Source: JADLGL01 sp050184415 (lineage in GTDB: Bacteria > Pseudomonadota > Alphaproteobacteria > Rhizobiales > Kaistiaceae). From it: a DNA stretch of 64,000 nucleotides. The stretch is taken from assembly GCA_050184415.1 (NCBI GenBank), contig JBFXAJ010000001.1:124001-188000 (forward strand). The letters run 5' to 3'. The translations under genes and the position numbers were made by a program. The notes beneath the pieces were generated by a model. The model was not told where the DNA came from and ran no database searches. It saw only the letters and a list, made by a program, of their open reading frames with translations. Of this stretch, positions 22,221 to 31,034 are shown piece by piece. Positions within the stretch are counted from its first letter, which is position 1, and every line of letters starts with the position of its first letter.

Positions 22221-25200
22221 CTAGTCCGGCGCTCCGTAGCCGCCTCCGGTCGGCGTGGTGACGATCACCGCATCACCGGTTTCCAGCCTCACCTGATCCG
22301 ACGGCGCCAGCTCCTCGACGCAGCCATCCGCGCGACGGACGCGCGTCGATCCCGTCGCTCCCGGCAGGCCCCCCGCGAGTCCGTGCGGCGGGACCACGCG
22401 ATGCGACGCGAGCACCGCGCAGTCCATCGGCTCGAGGAAGCGGATCGTCCGCTCGGTGCCGTCGCCGGCATGCCAGCGGCCCCGGCCGCCCGAGCCTTCG
22501 CAGATGGCGAACGACTCCAGCACCACGGGGAAGCGGAGCTCGAGGATCTCCGGGTCGGTGAGCCGCGAATTGGTCATGTGCGTCTGCACCCCGGCGGTAC
22601 CGTCGAAGCCGGGGCCGGCAGGCGAGCCGGAGGCGATGGTCTCGTAATACTGGTAGCGGTCGTTGCCGAAGGTGAGGTTGTTCATCGTGCCCTGGCTCGC
22701 CGCCATCGCCCCCACCGCGCCGAAGACGCAATCCGTAACCTGCTGGCTGGTCTCGACATTTCCCGCCGCGACGGCCGCCGGATAGACCGGCCGCAGCATC
22801 GATCCTTCGGGGATCAGGATGCGGAGCGGGCGGAGACAGCCGGCATTGATCGGGATCGAGCCGCCGGCGAGGACGCGGAAGCAGTACAGCACCGCGGCCC
22901 GCGTCACCGGCTCCGGCGCATTGAAGTTGCTGGGGCGCTGGGGCGATGTGCCGGCGAAGTCGAGGGTGGCTTCGCGGCGTTCGCGGTCGACGCTGACCCG
23001 GAGGCGGATGAATGCGCCGTCGTCCGTCTCGACGGCGAAGGCGCCGTCGGTGAGCGCGCCGATGACGCGGCGCACCGCCTCCTCGGCATTGTCCATCACG
23101 TGGCCCATATAGGCCTCGACGACATCCGGCCCGAACTCGGCGACCATGGCGCGCAGGCCTTCGGCGCCGCGCGCGTTGGCGGCGATCTGGGCCCGGAGGT
23201 CGGCGATGTTCTGCCCCAGATTGCGGACGGGGTAGGGCTGCTCGGTCAATAGCCGGCTAATCTCTGCCTCGCGGAAGCGGCCGTCGGCGACGAGGCGGAT
23301 ATTGTCGAGGAGCACGCCTTCCTCTGCGACCGTCGTTGCCCGCGGGGTCATCGAGCCGGGTGCAAGGCCGCCGATGTCGGCATGGTGCCCGCGGGACGCG
23401 ACCCAGAACCGGATGGTCTCGCCGGACTCCCCGAACACTGGCGTCACGACGGTGATGTCGGGAAGATGGGTGCCGCCGTCATAGGGGGCATTGAGCGCGA
23501 AGACGTCGCCGGGACGGACGGCGCCGATATTCTTGCGGATCACCGTCTCGACGGAGCGGTCCATCGAGCCGAGATGCACCGGCACATGCGGGGCGTTGGC
23601 GACGAGCGCGCCGTCGCGGTCGAAGATCGCGCAGGAGAAGTCGAGCCGCTCCTTGATGTTCACGGAGTGCGCGGTGTTGCGGAGGACGACGCCCATCTCC
23701 TCGGCGATCGCCATGAAGCGGTTGGCGAACAGCTCGAGGCGCATCGGATCGACGGCAGTGCCGATCCTCGCCGCGCCGGCGCGTGCCTCCTCCCGGCGAA
23801 GGAGGATGTCGTTCCGCGCTGTCACCGTCGCGCTCCAACCGGGCGCGACGAGGATGGTCTGATGATCCTCGACGATCAGCGCCGGTCCCGACAGCAGGTG
23901 GCCGGGCGCGAGCGAGGCCCGGCGATGGATCGCGGCATCGGTCCAGGCTCCGTCCACGAACAGGCGACGGCGCTCGGTGACGGCTGCCGGCGCCTGCGTC
24001 GTTTCCGCAGCAACGGCATCGCCGGCGTCGTCGTCGCGCTCCTCCGCGCGGAGCTCGACCTGCTCGACGACGATCGCGCGGTCCTCGAGGACGAAGCCGA
24101 AGCTGCGCCGGTGCTCGGCCTCGAACGCGGCACGGGCGGTTGCGAGGTCGTCCGGCGGATGGGCGATCGGCAGGGTCGTGTCGGTGCCGTCATAGCGGAG
24201 ATGGAGGTGGGTGGCGGTGGCGATGCGGTCCGCCGCCACGCCCTGCGCGATAAGATCGGCCGCGGCATCGGTCCGCATCGCCGCGATGGTTTCTTCGAGG
24301 ATCGGCCCCGCGCCCTCGAGCGGGACGACGATGGCGCGGGTGCGCGACGTTCCGATCTTCGCGAGGCCGATGCCGTACGCCGAGAGGAGCCCCGACAGCG
24401 GGTGGATGAGGATCGTCGTCATCCCCAGCGCATCGGCGACGGCGCAGGCATGCTGGCCGCCGGCGCCGCCGAACGAGGCGAGGACGTAGCGGGTGACGTC
24501 GCGGCCGCGCTGGACCGAGATCCTGCGGATGGCGGTCGCCATGTTGTCGACGGCGATCGTGAGGAAGGCCTCGGCCACCGCTTCCGGCGAGCGGCCGTCG
24601 CCGATATCGGCGGCGAGGGCGGCGAATTTCGCGGCGGCGGCGCCGGCGTCGAGCGGTTCGTCCTGGGCGGCGCCGAACAGGGCAGGGAAGAGGTCGGGCT
24701 GGAGCCGTCCCGTGACGACGTTGGCGTCGGTGACGGTCAGCGGTCCGCCGCGGCGGTACGATGCCGGGCCGGGATCGGCGCCGGCGGAATCGGGTCCGAC
24801 GCGGAGGCGGCCATTGTCGTAGTGCAGGATCGACCCACCGCCGGCGGCGACGGTGTGCACGGCCAGCATCGGCGTCCGGAGCCGGACGCCGGCAATCTCG
24901 GTGTCGAAGGTGCGGCCATACGCGCCCTCGAAATGCGCGACGTCGGTGGAGGTCCCGCCCATGTCGAAGGTGATGATCTCGCGGAAGCCGGCGTGCTTTG
25001 CCGTCTCGACAGCGCCGATCACGCCGCCCGCCGGCCCGGACAGCACGGCATCCTTGCCGCGGAATTTCTCCGCTGCGATGAGGGCGCCCTGCGACTGCAT
25101 GAAGAGGAGGCGGGGGCCAGCGGCGACCTCTTGGCGTGAACCTCCGTCCGCTTGGGACAGAACCGGTTCGCCGACCGCCGATCCTTCGGCCGATCCCCCC

Positions 25201-26099
25201 ACCTCTCCCCGCCGGGGAGAGGTCGATCCGTCGCGCAAGCGACGGATCGGGTGAGGGGGAACAGACCTCAAGGCCGGATCCCCCCCACCCCCCCCGCCGC
25301 TCCCCCGGATCAAGTCCGGGGTCCCGCCGGGGCGACCACTCCCCGCCGGGGAGAGGTGGGAGAGCGCCGCTGGCGATGGGGTCTGGCCGCGCTCAGCATG
25401 ATCGTGATCCGTGCCGCCGAGATCGGCGACGACGCGATCGACGTAACGGCGGAGCACGGGCGAGAGGTAGGCGTCGGCGACGGTCGTGTCCCCACGGCCG
25501 ACGAAGCGGACCAGCGGCGACACCTCGTGACTCGCGGTGACCTCGGCGAAGCCCGCCACGCGAGCGAGGGCGGCGACGGCCTGCTCGTGGGCGGGGAACG
25601 CCCAGGCGTGCATGAAGACGATCGCGACCGCCCGGAAACCCTCCGCCATCGCGTCGCGGAGGACCGCTTCGATCGCGGCCGAATCGGGCGACGCCTCCAC
25701 CGTGCCGTCGGCCCGGATGCGCTCGTCGATCTCGACGACGCGCTGGTACAGCATGTCGGGCTTCACGATGCGCTTCGCGAAGATGTCGGGCCGGGCCTGG
25801 TTCCCGATTCGGATCGCGTCGCGGAAGCCGCGGGTCACGAGAAGGAGGACGCGCTCGCCCTTCCGTTCGAGGAGGGCGTTGGTCGCGACCGTCGTCCCCA
25901 TCCGCACCGTGCCGACGAGCCCCAGGGGGATCGCGCCACCTGTGGGTACGCCGAGGAGCCGGCGGATGCCTTCGCTGGCGGCGTCGGCATAGGCCGGGCT
26001 CTCGGACAGGAGCTTTGCGGTGCGGATCGTGCCGTCGGCGGCGCGGGCGACGATGTCGGTGAAGGTGCCGCCGCGATCGATGTAAAAGTCGGTGGCCAT
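22221..26099 (-). CDS. Fused hydantoinase/5-oxoprolinase (HyuA-HyuB)
   Basis: A 1292-residue ATP-dependent amidohydrolase of the 5-oxoprolinase type. The N-terminal actin-like HyuA half starts FYIDRGGTFTDIVA and includes MGTTVATNALLERKG, ITFDMGGTSTDVAHF and VASFGGAGGQHACAVAD-like motifs; the HyuB half begins near residue 760 (VDPMRLELFANRFMAIAEEM) with IKERLDFSCAIFD and PHVPVHLGSM. ATG 26099 opens the conserved domain; upstream codons are repeat-derived. Residues about 230-326 are a Gly/Pro/Arg-rich insert absent from the family, encoded by palindromic repeats. Without it the length (about 1195) fits a normal fusion. Activity is uncertain because the insert lies between two HyuA subdomains. 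Confidence 0.9.
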   Translation of the reverse strand: MATDFYIDRGGTFTDIVARAADGTIRTAKLLSESPAYADAASEGIRRLLGVPTGGAIPLGLVGTVRMGTTVATNALLERKGERVLLLVTRGFRDAIRIGNQARPDIFAKRIVKPDMLYQRVVEIDERIRADGTVEASPDSAAIEAVLRDAMAEGFRAVAIVFMHAWAFPAHEQAVAALARVAGFAEVTASHEVSPLVRFVGRGDTTVADAYLSPVLRRYVDRVVADLGGTDHDHAERGQTPSPAALSHLSPAGSGRPGGTPDLIRGSGGGGGGDPALRSVPPHPIRRLRDGSTSPRRGEVGGSAEGSAVGEPVLSQADGGSRQEVAAGPRLLFMQSQGALIAAEKFRGKDAVLSGPAGGVIGAVETAKHAGFREIITFDMGGTSTDVAHFEGAYGRTFDTEIAGVRLRTPMLAVHTVAAGGGSILHYDNGRLRVGPDSAGADPGPASYRRGGPLTVTDANVVTGRLQPDLFPALFGAAQDEPLDAGAAAAKFAALAADIGDGRSPEAVAEAFLTIAVDNMATAIRRISVQRGRDVTRYVLASFGGAGGQHACAVADALGMTTILIHPLSGLLSAYGIGLAKIGTSRTRAIVVPLEGAGPILEETIAAMRTDAAADLIAQGVAADRIATATHLHLRYDGTDTTLPIAHPPDDLATARAAFEAEHRRSFGFVLEDRAIVVEQVELRAEERDDDAGDAVAAETTQAPAAVTERRRLFVDGAWTDAAIHRRASLAPGHLLSGPALIVEDHQTILVAPGWSATVTARNDILLRREEARAGAARIGTAVDPMRLELFANRFMAIAEEMGVVLRNTAHSVNIKERLDFSCAIFDRDGALVANAPHVPVHLGSMDRSVETVIRKNIGAVRPGDVFALNAPYDGGTHLPDITVVTPVFGESGETIRFWVASRGHHADIGGLAPGSMTPRATTVAEEGVLLDNIRLVADGRFREAEISRLLTEQPYPVRNLGQNIADLRAQIAANARGAEGLRAMVAEFGPDVVEAYMGHVMDNAEEAVRRVIGALTDGAFAVETDDGAFIRLRVSVDRERREATLDFAGTSPQRPSNFNAPEPVTRAAVLYCFRVLAGGSIPINAGCLRPLRILIPEGSMLRPVYPAAVAAGNVETSQQVTDCVFGAVGAMAASQGTMNNLTFGNDRYQYYETIASGSPAGPGFDGTAGVQTHMTNSRLTDPEILELRFPVVLESFAICEGSGGRGRWHAGDGTERTIRFLEPMDCAVLASHRVVPPHGLAGGLPGATGSTRVRRADGCVEELAPSDQVRLETGDAVIVTTPTGGGYGAPD
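25122..25412. repeat. Composite palindromic repeat block inside the hydantoinase gene
   Basis: Four stem-loops in about 290 bp: ACCTCTCCCC/GGGGAGAGGT (25201-25223), CGATCCGTCGC/GCGACGGATCG (25224-25249), CCCCGGA/TCCGGGG (25303-25321), and CCACTCCCC/GGGGAGAGGTGG (25336-25358). The first and last match the element after trkH. The block keeps the reading frame open in the gene strand, adding about 97 residues with low-complexity composition. Exact boundaries are approximate. Confidence 0.8.
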
Positions 26100-26109
26100 T
26101 GAGGAGCGT

Positions 26110-26193
26110 GAGTGGTGAATGGTGAAATGGTGAGTCGGGGGAGGCGTTGAGGCCGCCGAGTGGCTACTCACTATTCACTACTCACCATTCACC
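26110..26193. repeat. TGAATGG/TGAGTAG heptamer inverted repeat
   Basis: The left arm GAGTGGTGAATGGTGAAATGG (shortened here to its units TGAATGG and TGAAATGG) pairs with right-arm units CTACTCA, CTATTCA and CCATTCA at about 26164-26193. It lies between the divergent hydantoinase and DjlA-like genes and belongs to the same heptamer family as 20897-20972. Confidence 0.65.
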
Positions 26194-26202
26194 GCTACGC
26201 CC

Positions 26203-26904
26203 ATGAATCTCTGGCAGCGCTTCTCAAAGCTCCTCGGCGACGGCGTCGACGCGATAGGCGCCGTGTTCGACCGCGTGACGAGCCGCGTCATCGGCACGCC
26301 CGAGGAACGCCGGCAGATGGCGTTCTCGGTCGCGCTGGTGGCGCTGTCGGCGAAGATGGCGAAGGCCGACGGCGTCGTCACCTTCGACGAGGTCGCCGCC
26401 TTCCAGCGCTTCGTCCACTATCCGGTATCGCAGGCCCGCAACGTCGAGCGGCTGTTCGAGATCGCCCATCGCGATGCCGCGGGCTACGAATCCTACGCCC
26501 GCCGGGTCGCTTCGCTCTATCCGCCCGAGGACCCGATCCTGGTCGACCTCATCGACGGCCTGTTCGACATCGCCCGCGCCGACAGCATGATCCACGAGGC
26601 GGAGGTCGCCTATCTCGCGGACGTGGCGCGGATCGTCGGGCTGTCGGAGGCCGATTTCGAGCGCATCAAGGCGCGGCATGTCGTGCCGGAGGAGGGCGAT
26701 CCCTATGCGATCCTCGGCGTCGATCGCGGGCTGTCCTTCGACGCGCTTCGACGGCATTACCGGCGGCTGGTGGCGGAGCAGCATCCCGACAGGCTGATGG
26801 CGCATGGCGTGCCGGAGGAGTTCATCGCCATCGCCACGCAGCGGCTCGCGGTGATCAACGACGCGTGGGACCGGATCGAGAAGGAGCGGGGAAGGGGCGA
26901 ATAG
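26203..26904 (+). CDS. DjlA-like TerB/J-domain co-chaperone
   Basis: A 233-residue protein. Residues about 35-150 form a TerB-like helical domain (VALVALSAKMAKADGVVTFDEV, shortened phrase SAKMAKADG, and IARADSMIHEAEVAYL), and residues 163-230 a J domain (DPYAILGVDRGLSFDALRRHY) with an intact HPD in EQHPDRL. This order matches DjlA, but the N-terminal membrane helix of DjlA is absent, so it is probably soluble. It would stimulate DnaK ATPase. The stop codon TAG lies within a heptamer repeat. Confidence 0.88.
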   Translation: MNLWQRFSKLLGDGVDAIGAVFDRVTSRVIGTPEERRQMAFSVALVALSAKMAKADGVVTFDEVAAFQRFVHYPVSQARNVERLFEIAHRDAAGYESYARRVASLYPPEDPILVDLIDGLFDIARADSMIHEAEVAYLADVARIVGLSEADFERIKARHVVPEEGDPYAILGVDRGLSFDALRRHYRRLVAEQHPDRLMAHGVPEEFIAIATQRLAVINDAWDRIEKERGRGE

Positions 26905-26919
26905 CGGTCCCCTATTCGC
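26897..26919. repeat. Short GCGAATAG inverted repeat
   Basis: Arms GCGAATAG (26897-26904) and CTATTCGC (26912-26919) around CGGTCCC. The GAA-TAG inside the left arm supplies the last sense codon and stop of the DjlA-like gene. It is the shortest member of the heptamer family and could end transcription before rnpB. Confidence 0.65.
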
Positions 26920-26966
26920 TCCGCTCATGGTTGACCGCGCCGCTTCCCGTCGCCACATAGTCGCCT

Positions 26967-27355
26967 CGCCAGCTGGCCGGACGGCCGCTGCGGCAAGGGC
27001 CGAAAGGCCGCCGCGGAGGAAAGTCCGGGCTCCATGGAAACACGGTGCCGGGTAACGCCCGGCGGGGGCGACCCCAGGGAAAGTGCCACAGAAAGCAAAC
27101 CGCCGGAGCCTTCGGGCAAGGGCAAGGGTGAAAGGGTGGGGTAAGAGCCCACCGCGGGACCGGCAACGGGACCGGCATGGTAAACCCCACCGGGAGCAAA
27201 ACCGAATAGGGACGACACGAGGCTTGCCTCAGGCGCGTTTCCGCGCCGGTCGTCCGGGTAGGTTGCATGAGGCGTCCGGCAACGGACGCCCAAGAGGAAT
27301 GGCCGTCGCGCGGCGCAAGCCGCCATACAGAACCCGGCTTACAGGCCAGCTGGCG
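26967..27355 (+). ncRNA. rnpB: RNase P RNA, type A
   Basis: About 389 nt of catalytic RNA that removes 5' leaders from pre-tRNA. P1 is closed by the 12-bp pair CGCCAGCTGGCC (26967-26978) and GGCCAGCTGGCG (27344-27355). The conserved core is present as GAGGAAAGTCCGGGCTCC near the 5' side and ACAGAACCCGGCTTA at the 3' side, with the GGTAA and GGGTGAAA-type joints between. A short CTTTT run follows P1. End positions are predicted from P1 pairing. Confidence 0.96.
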
Positions 27356-27379
27356 CCTTTTGGCCGATGAGGGGAGAGC

Positions 27380-28024
27380 ATGGACGATCCGCACAAGAAC
27401 GCGCCGGTGCTGGTGACCGGCACCGACCCCAACGAGGCGCGGGCCGCGGTGATCCTCCTCCACGGCCGCGGCGCCTCGGCCCGCGACATCCTTGGCCTCG
27501 CGAGCGCCTTCGACCGCGGCGACGTCGCCTATCTCGCCCCGCAGGCGAGCGGCAACACCTGGTACCCGCACCGCTTCCTGGTGCCTCGCGCCGAAAACCA
27601 GCCGCATCTCGACAGCGCGCACGCCGTCGTCGCCCGCCTGATCCGGACGCTCGGCGAGCAGGGCGTTCCGGCCGAGCGCATCATCCTTGCGGGCTTTTCG
27701 CAGGGTGCCTGCCTTGCCTCCGACCACGCGGTCCGTAACCCGCGCCGCTATGGCGGCGTGCTCGCCTTTTCGGGCGGGCTGATCGGCGACCGGATCGACA
27801 CCGCGGATTTCGCGGGCAGCCTCGCGGGGACGCCGGCCTTTCTCGGCTGCGCCGACAATGACGCGCACATTCCGGCGGAGCGGGTGCGGCAGACCGCGGC
27901 GGTGATGGAGGCGCTCAGCGCGGAGGTGACGCTGCGGCTCTATCCGGGTCAGGACCACCGGATCAACGACGACGAAATCAGGGCCGCGCAGGTCATTCTG
28001 GATGGGGTCGTCGCGGCGGCATAG
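27380..28024 (+). CDS. Phospholipase/carboxylesterase-family alpha/beta hydrolase
   Basis: A 214-residue serine hydrolase of the carboxylesterase-2 family. The oxyanion region is ILLHGRGASARD, the nucleophile Ser is in LAGFSQGACLA, the Asp in GCADNDAHIP, and the His in GQDHRINDDE. Members hydrolyse short acyl esters or lysophospholipids. There is no signal peptide, so it is cytoplasmic. GGGGAGAGC lies before ATG 27380. It converges on an exported-protein gene with a shared terminator between. Confidence 0.88.
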   Translation: MDDPHKNAPVLVTGTDPNEARAAVILLHGRGASARDILGLASAFDRGDVAYLAPQASGNTWYPHRFLVPRAENQPHLDSAHAVVARLIRTLGEQGVPAERIILAGFSQGACLASDHAVRNPRRYGGVLAFSGGLIGDRIDTADFAGSLAGTPAFLGCADNDAHIPAERVRQTAAVMEALSAEVTLRLYPGQDHRINDDEIRAAQVILDGVVAAA

Positions 28025-28081
28025 GCATGCGCCGTGAGCGGTGCGTTCTGCGGCCGGATCGCGGGCGCTCGTCTCGACGCG

Positions 28082-28114
28082 GACCTCGGCCACAGGTGAG
28101 CAGTGGCCGAGGTC
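28082..28114. terminator. Bidirectional hairpin between convergent genes
   Basis: Perfect 12-bp arms GACCTCGGCCAC and GTGGCCGAGGTC with a 9-nt loop, midway between the stops at 28024 and 28128. It lacks a T-run but its symmetry and position suit a two-way transcript end. Confidence 0.65.
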
Positions 28115-28127
28115 GCGCGCGTCGCGC

Positions 28128-28970
28128 CTACTCCGCGAGGAGCCCGAAGATCTTGAGGTCGGCGCCGTTGAACCGTGTCGCGCCTTCGTCTTCTGGCTCC
28201 TGGAGCGCGGTGAAGCGGAAGGTGGTGACGGGCTCGCTGAAGCGGAGGCCGACCGCGCCGAGCTCCTGGCCTTGGTTGAGGAAGCCGTCCTGCACGAAGG
28301 TCGTCACCGTGATGCCGGTGCGGGCGTAGTCGTTCGGGAGGCCGGCATCGTTGGCGCCGTCGCGCACTTTGTAGGAGCCGAGCACGATGCCGTTCTCGTC
28401 GAGCGCCGAGACCAGCACGTCGCCGCTCGAGCCGCGCTCGAAAATGAGGAGCGTGTCGGTCGGCGTGTCGAAGGACACCTCGAAGATCGCAATGCCGGCA
28501 CCTTCGCGGGTGGCGACGATGCTGGTGAGGTTGAGGTTGCCGTGGTTGGCGACGAGGTCCTCCGCAGTCGGCGTCGTGGTGCCGACGCCTTCATCGACCC
28601 AGGTGTCGACGTCGGCGCCGATGCCATAACCGGCAGCGAAGTTCGCGCCGCCGCGCTGGACGTCAACCGCGTCGTCGATGACGATCTCCGCGCCCGTGAC
28701 GAGCAGGATCTGGTCCTGGGTGTAGGTGATGCCGTTGATGCTGACGCCGTCGAGTCGGATGTCGCCGACATTCTCGTTGATCTCGCCGGCGCGGGCATTG
28801 CCCTCCGGATAGACGTAGGTCGCGCGGTCGAAGTCCGGATTCCGCGATGCGATGGCCTGGAAGACGAACGGCGTGACGGTGATGTCGGTCGGCGCGCCGA
28901 CGCCGGTCTGCGCCAGCGCGGAGGCCGACAGGAGGGAGGCGCCGGCGCCGAGGATGATCTGCTTCTTCAT
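28128..28970 (-). CDS. Exported protein of unknown function
   Basis: A 280-residue protein starting at ATG 28970 (AGGGG upstream) with signal peptide MKKQIILGAGASLLSASALAQ. The mature part is acidic and beta-rich, with repeated TT(T/F)V strands and phrases such as IAIFEVSFDTPTDTLLIFERG and VTTFRFTALQEPEDEG, reminiscent of surface beta-sandwich proteins. There are no Cys residues and no sorting tail. The upstream 28971-29216 is AT-rich around 29043-29070 and probably holds its promoter. I do not recognise the family. Confidence 0.75.
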   Translation of the reverse strand: MKKQIILGAGASLLSASALAQTGVGAPTDITVTPFVFQAIASRNPDFDRATYVYPEGNARAGEINENVGDIRLDGVSINGITYTQDQILLVTGAEIVIDDAVDVQRGGANFAAGYGIGADVDTWVDEGVGTTTPTAEDLVANHGNLNLTSIVATREGAGIAIFEVSFDTPTDTLLIFERGSSGDVLVSALDENGIVLGSYKVRDGANDAGLPNDYARTGITVTTFVQDGFLNQGQELGAVGLRFSEPVTTFRFTALQEPEDEGATRFNGADLKIFGLLAE

Positions 28971-29216
28971 GGTGTGCCCCTTGGGAGGTTGCGAACGCCG
29001 CAAACCCTAGAAGCGCAAGGCCTGCCGGAAGAGAGACAAGATATCCTATCGATTTAGTATAGTATTATTCCGTTGCGTCGGATGCGGGCGAAGCGCCACC
29101 AGGTGCCTTTACAGACGCCGGCGGGGAAGGTGATGCGGGCAGCCTTGCCGCGCAGCGCTCCAGGCGTCACACCAGCGTGCAGGATCGCCATCGGGTGATC
29201 CCGCCCGCGGCGCGCC

Positions 29217-29975
29217 ATGAGTGTCATCGAAGTCCTTCTGCTCCTCCTCGTCGCCGGCCTCCTCGCCTTCATGTCGTGGCGGGACCGGCAGGAGTACATC
29301 GAGTTCAGCCTGGTCACCGACACGCTGGAGCGGCAGCGGACGGTGCGGCGCTGGATTCTCGTCTCGTTCCTCCTCTTCGGCGTCACGAGCCTGGTCGGTC
29401 TCGCGCTGCTCGGCCGGTTCAACGCGCTCCTCGACTTTCCGGCGGAGTTCGCGAGCCTTGCCGACGACATCCGCCGGCTGCTCGCGGAAAGCGGTGTCGG
29501 CGCGGGTTTCCTGGCCGGCGCGGTGGGCGCGATCATCGCCGGCATCTTCCTCGGCGTGGTGCTCCGCAAGCGGCAGCAGCGCGAGAACATGCCGAGCGAA
29601 CTCCTCCTCGGCGATGTCGATCCGCTCCGCGCCCGCAATGCCGAGGAGCGCCGCTGGACGACGGTGCTGGCGATCAATGCCGGCTTCAGCGAGGAGCTGT
29701 TCTTCCGCCTGTTCCTGCCGCTGCTCGTGGTCGAGGTGACCGGCAACGCCATCGTGGCGTTCATCCTCGCCGCGCTCGCGTTTGGGATGGCGCACTACTA
29801 TCAGGGCTGGGTCGGGGTCGTCGCGACGATCGGGCTCGGTGCGGTGATGACGGCGATCTACCTCGCGACCGGCACTATCTGGGCGCCGGTCGTGGTGCAC
29901 GCGCTGATCGACTTCAGCGGCCTGGTGTTCCGGCCCTGGCTCCGCGAGCGGGCAGGGCAAAGGCCGACAGGGTGA
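29217..29975 (+). CDS. CPBP-family intramembrane metalloprotease
   Basis: A 252-residue inner-membrane protein with about six helices. The CPBP (Rce1-like) motifs are present: EELFFRLFLP (catalytic Glu-Glu and Arg), the His in FGMAHYYQGW, and VVHALIDFSG near the end. Bacterial members cleave membrane substrates, sometimes in bacteriocin immunity or signalling. No bacteriocin gene was seen nearby. It converges with the next gene. Confidence 0.88.
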   Translation: MSVIEVLLLLLVAGLLAFMSWRDRQEYIEFSLVTDTLERQRTVRRWILVSFLLFGVTSLVGLALLGRFNALLDFPAEFASLADDIRRLLAESGVGAGFLAGAVGAIIAGIFLGVVLRKRQQRENMPSELLLGDVDPLRARNAEERRWTTVLAINAGFSEELFFRLFLPLLVVEVTGNAIVAFILAALAFGMAHYYQGWVGVVATIGLGAVMTAIYLATGTIWAPVVVHALIDFSGLVFRPWLRERAGQRPTG

Positions 29976-30004
29976 GTCGCGGCGCCAATGGCGTCAGCGA
30001 AGGC

Positions 30005-30409
30005 TTAGCGGCCCAAAATCTCCACGACGGTATCCGCCATCAGATTGGGCGGCCTGCCATAGACCAGCGCGACTGTGGCAACCGGCCAGGTGGCGCCGGC
30101 GAGATCGATCTCGCGGACGTCGCCCTGTCGCAGGATACCCTCCAGCGCGACCTCAAATGTCTCGCCTCCCGCGCCGGTCAGCCGGAGGCTCGCGAGCGGG
30201 AGGTCGTTGCCCGTGACCCGGATCCCGAGTGTCGTCAGCGGGCCGGGGGGCGGGGTCAAGGTTACCGTGACCTCGCGGAGCGTGGTTGCGAGACGGCTCG
30301 ATCCGAGCAACTGCCACGAAGGCGTCTGGGCAGAGCTCGGAGCTGCCACGCCAATCGCAACGAGAGCGAGCAGGATCGCAGGGAGGGCGAGGAAACGGCG
30401 CCGGTTCAT
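30005..30409 (-). CDS. Exported protein, possibly DUF2541-like
   Basis: A 134-residue protein beginning at ATG 30409, with signal peptide MNRRRFLALPAILLALVAIG and cleavage after SSAQ. The mature part, WQLLGSSRLATTLREVTVTL onward, followed by GIRVTGNDLPLASLRL and REIDLAG, resembles the DUF2541 pattern of small exported beta proteins; this is an impression from the motif order only. It probably lies in the periplasm. Function unknown. Confidence 0.7.
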   Translation of the reverse strand: MNRRRFLALPAILLALVAIGVAAPSSAQTPSWQLLGSSRLATTLREVTVTLTPPPGPLTTLGIRVTGNDLPLASLRLTGAGGETFEVALEGILRQGDVREIDLAGATWPVATVALVYGRPPNLMADTVVEILGR

Positions 30410-30458
30410 GGTCGTCACCCCCAAGGCCGGGCGCCGTCACCGCGGCGCGCGCCGCCGT

Positions 30459-30959
30459 CTACGGTCTGTCGGTAAACACCCCGGTCATGAAGCGAAACTC
30501 GCTAGGCGGCATGAACTCGCCCTGCCACAGGCCGATCCGCTCGGCCCGCGCGGCGTCCTCGGCGGCGACGTAGTCCTCGGTTTCGTCGCGCTTGGCGAGC
30601 GCGAAGCCGGAACGCACCAGCGCTTCGTTGATGTTCACATCGCCCACGACGCAGACGGCGAGGACCCGGCCGTAGCCGTCGGGTCGCTCCATCGGCGTGC
30701 AGGTGACCTCGCCGACCGAGGCGATCGTCTCGAGCGCGCGGACGGCCGCTGCGAAGCACGCCCAGGACTGGCCGTTGATGGAACAGGTCTGGGGCCGCTC
30801 GACCGACTCGACGCCCCACAGCATCACGCTCGTGGTGCCGATGCGGAGCCCGTCGGCATCGACCACGGTCGCCAGGCCGACGATCGGCGACCCCTCCTGT
30901 GCATTGGCCGGGGCTGCGGCCAGGAGCAGCGCTCCCACGGCTCCGATGACTTTTCGCAT
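30459..30959 (-). CDS. Exported SNase-fold protein lacking the first catalytic Arg
   Basis: A 166-residue protein from ATG 30959 with a signal peptide ending ANAQ. It aligns with staphylococcal nuclease: VVDADGLRI (Ca-site Asp), LWGVESVER and GYGRVLAVC (second Arg). At the position of Arg35 there is Met, Asp40 is Glu, and Pro42 is Val, so ordinary nuclease chemistry is doubtful, although Glu43 and Arg87 equivalents remain. Two Cys pairs suggest disulfides. It resembles the gene at 34784-35332 in these changes. Confidence 0.78.
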   Translation of the reverse strand: MRKVIGAVGALLLAAAPANAQEGSPIVGLATVVDADGLRIGTTSVMLWGVESVERPQTCSINGQSWACFAAAVRALETIASVGEVTCTPMERPDGYGRVLAVCVVGDVNINEALVRSGFALAKRDETEDYVAAEDAARAERIGLWQGEFMPPSEFRFMTGVFTDRP

Positions 30960-31034
30960 GCAGGAATGCTCCACCGGCGATGGCCGGCCCCGCTCAGGCG
31001 AGGCCGCCACAGGGACATGCAGGCTTGGCAGACC

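Noticed and set aside
23382..25139. A 585-codon open frame on the plus strand within the hydantoinase gene
   Set aside because: It is the antisense of a well-supported coding sequence; the composition (Arg/Asp/Gly-rich, no motifs) is that of a high-GC shadow frame.
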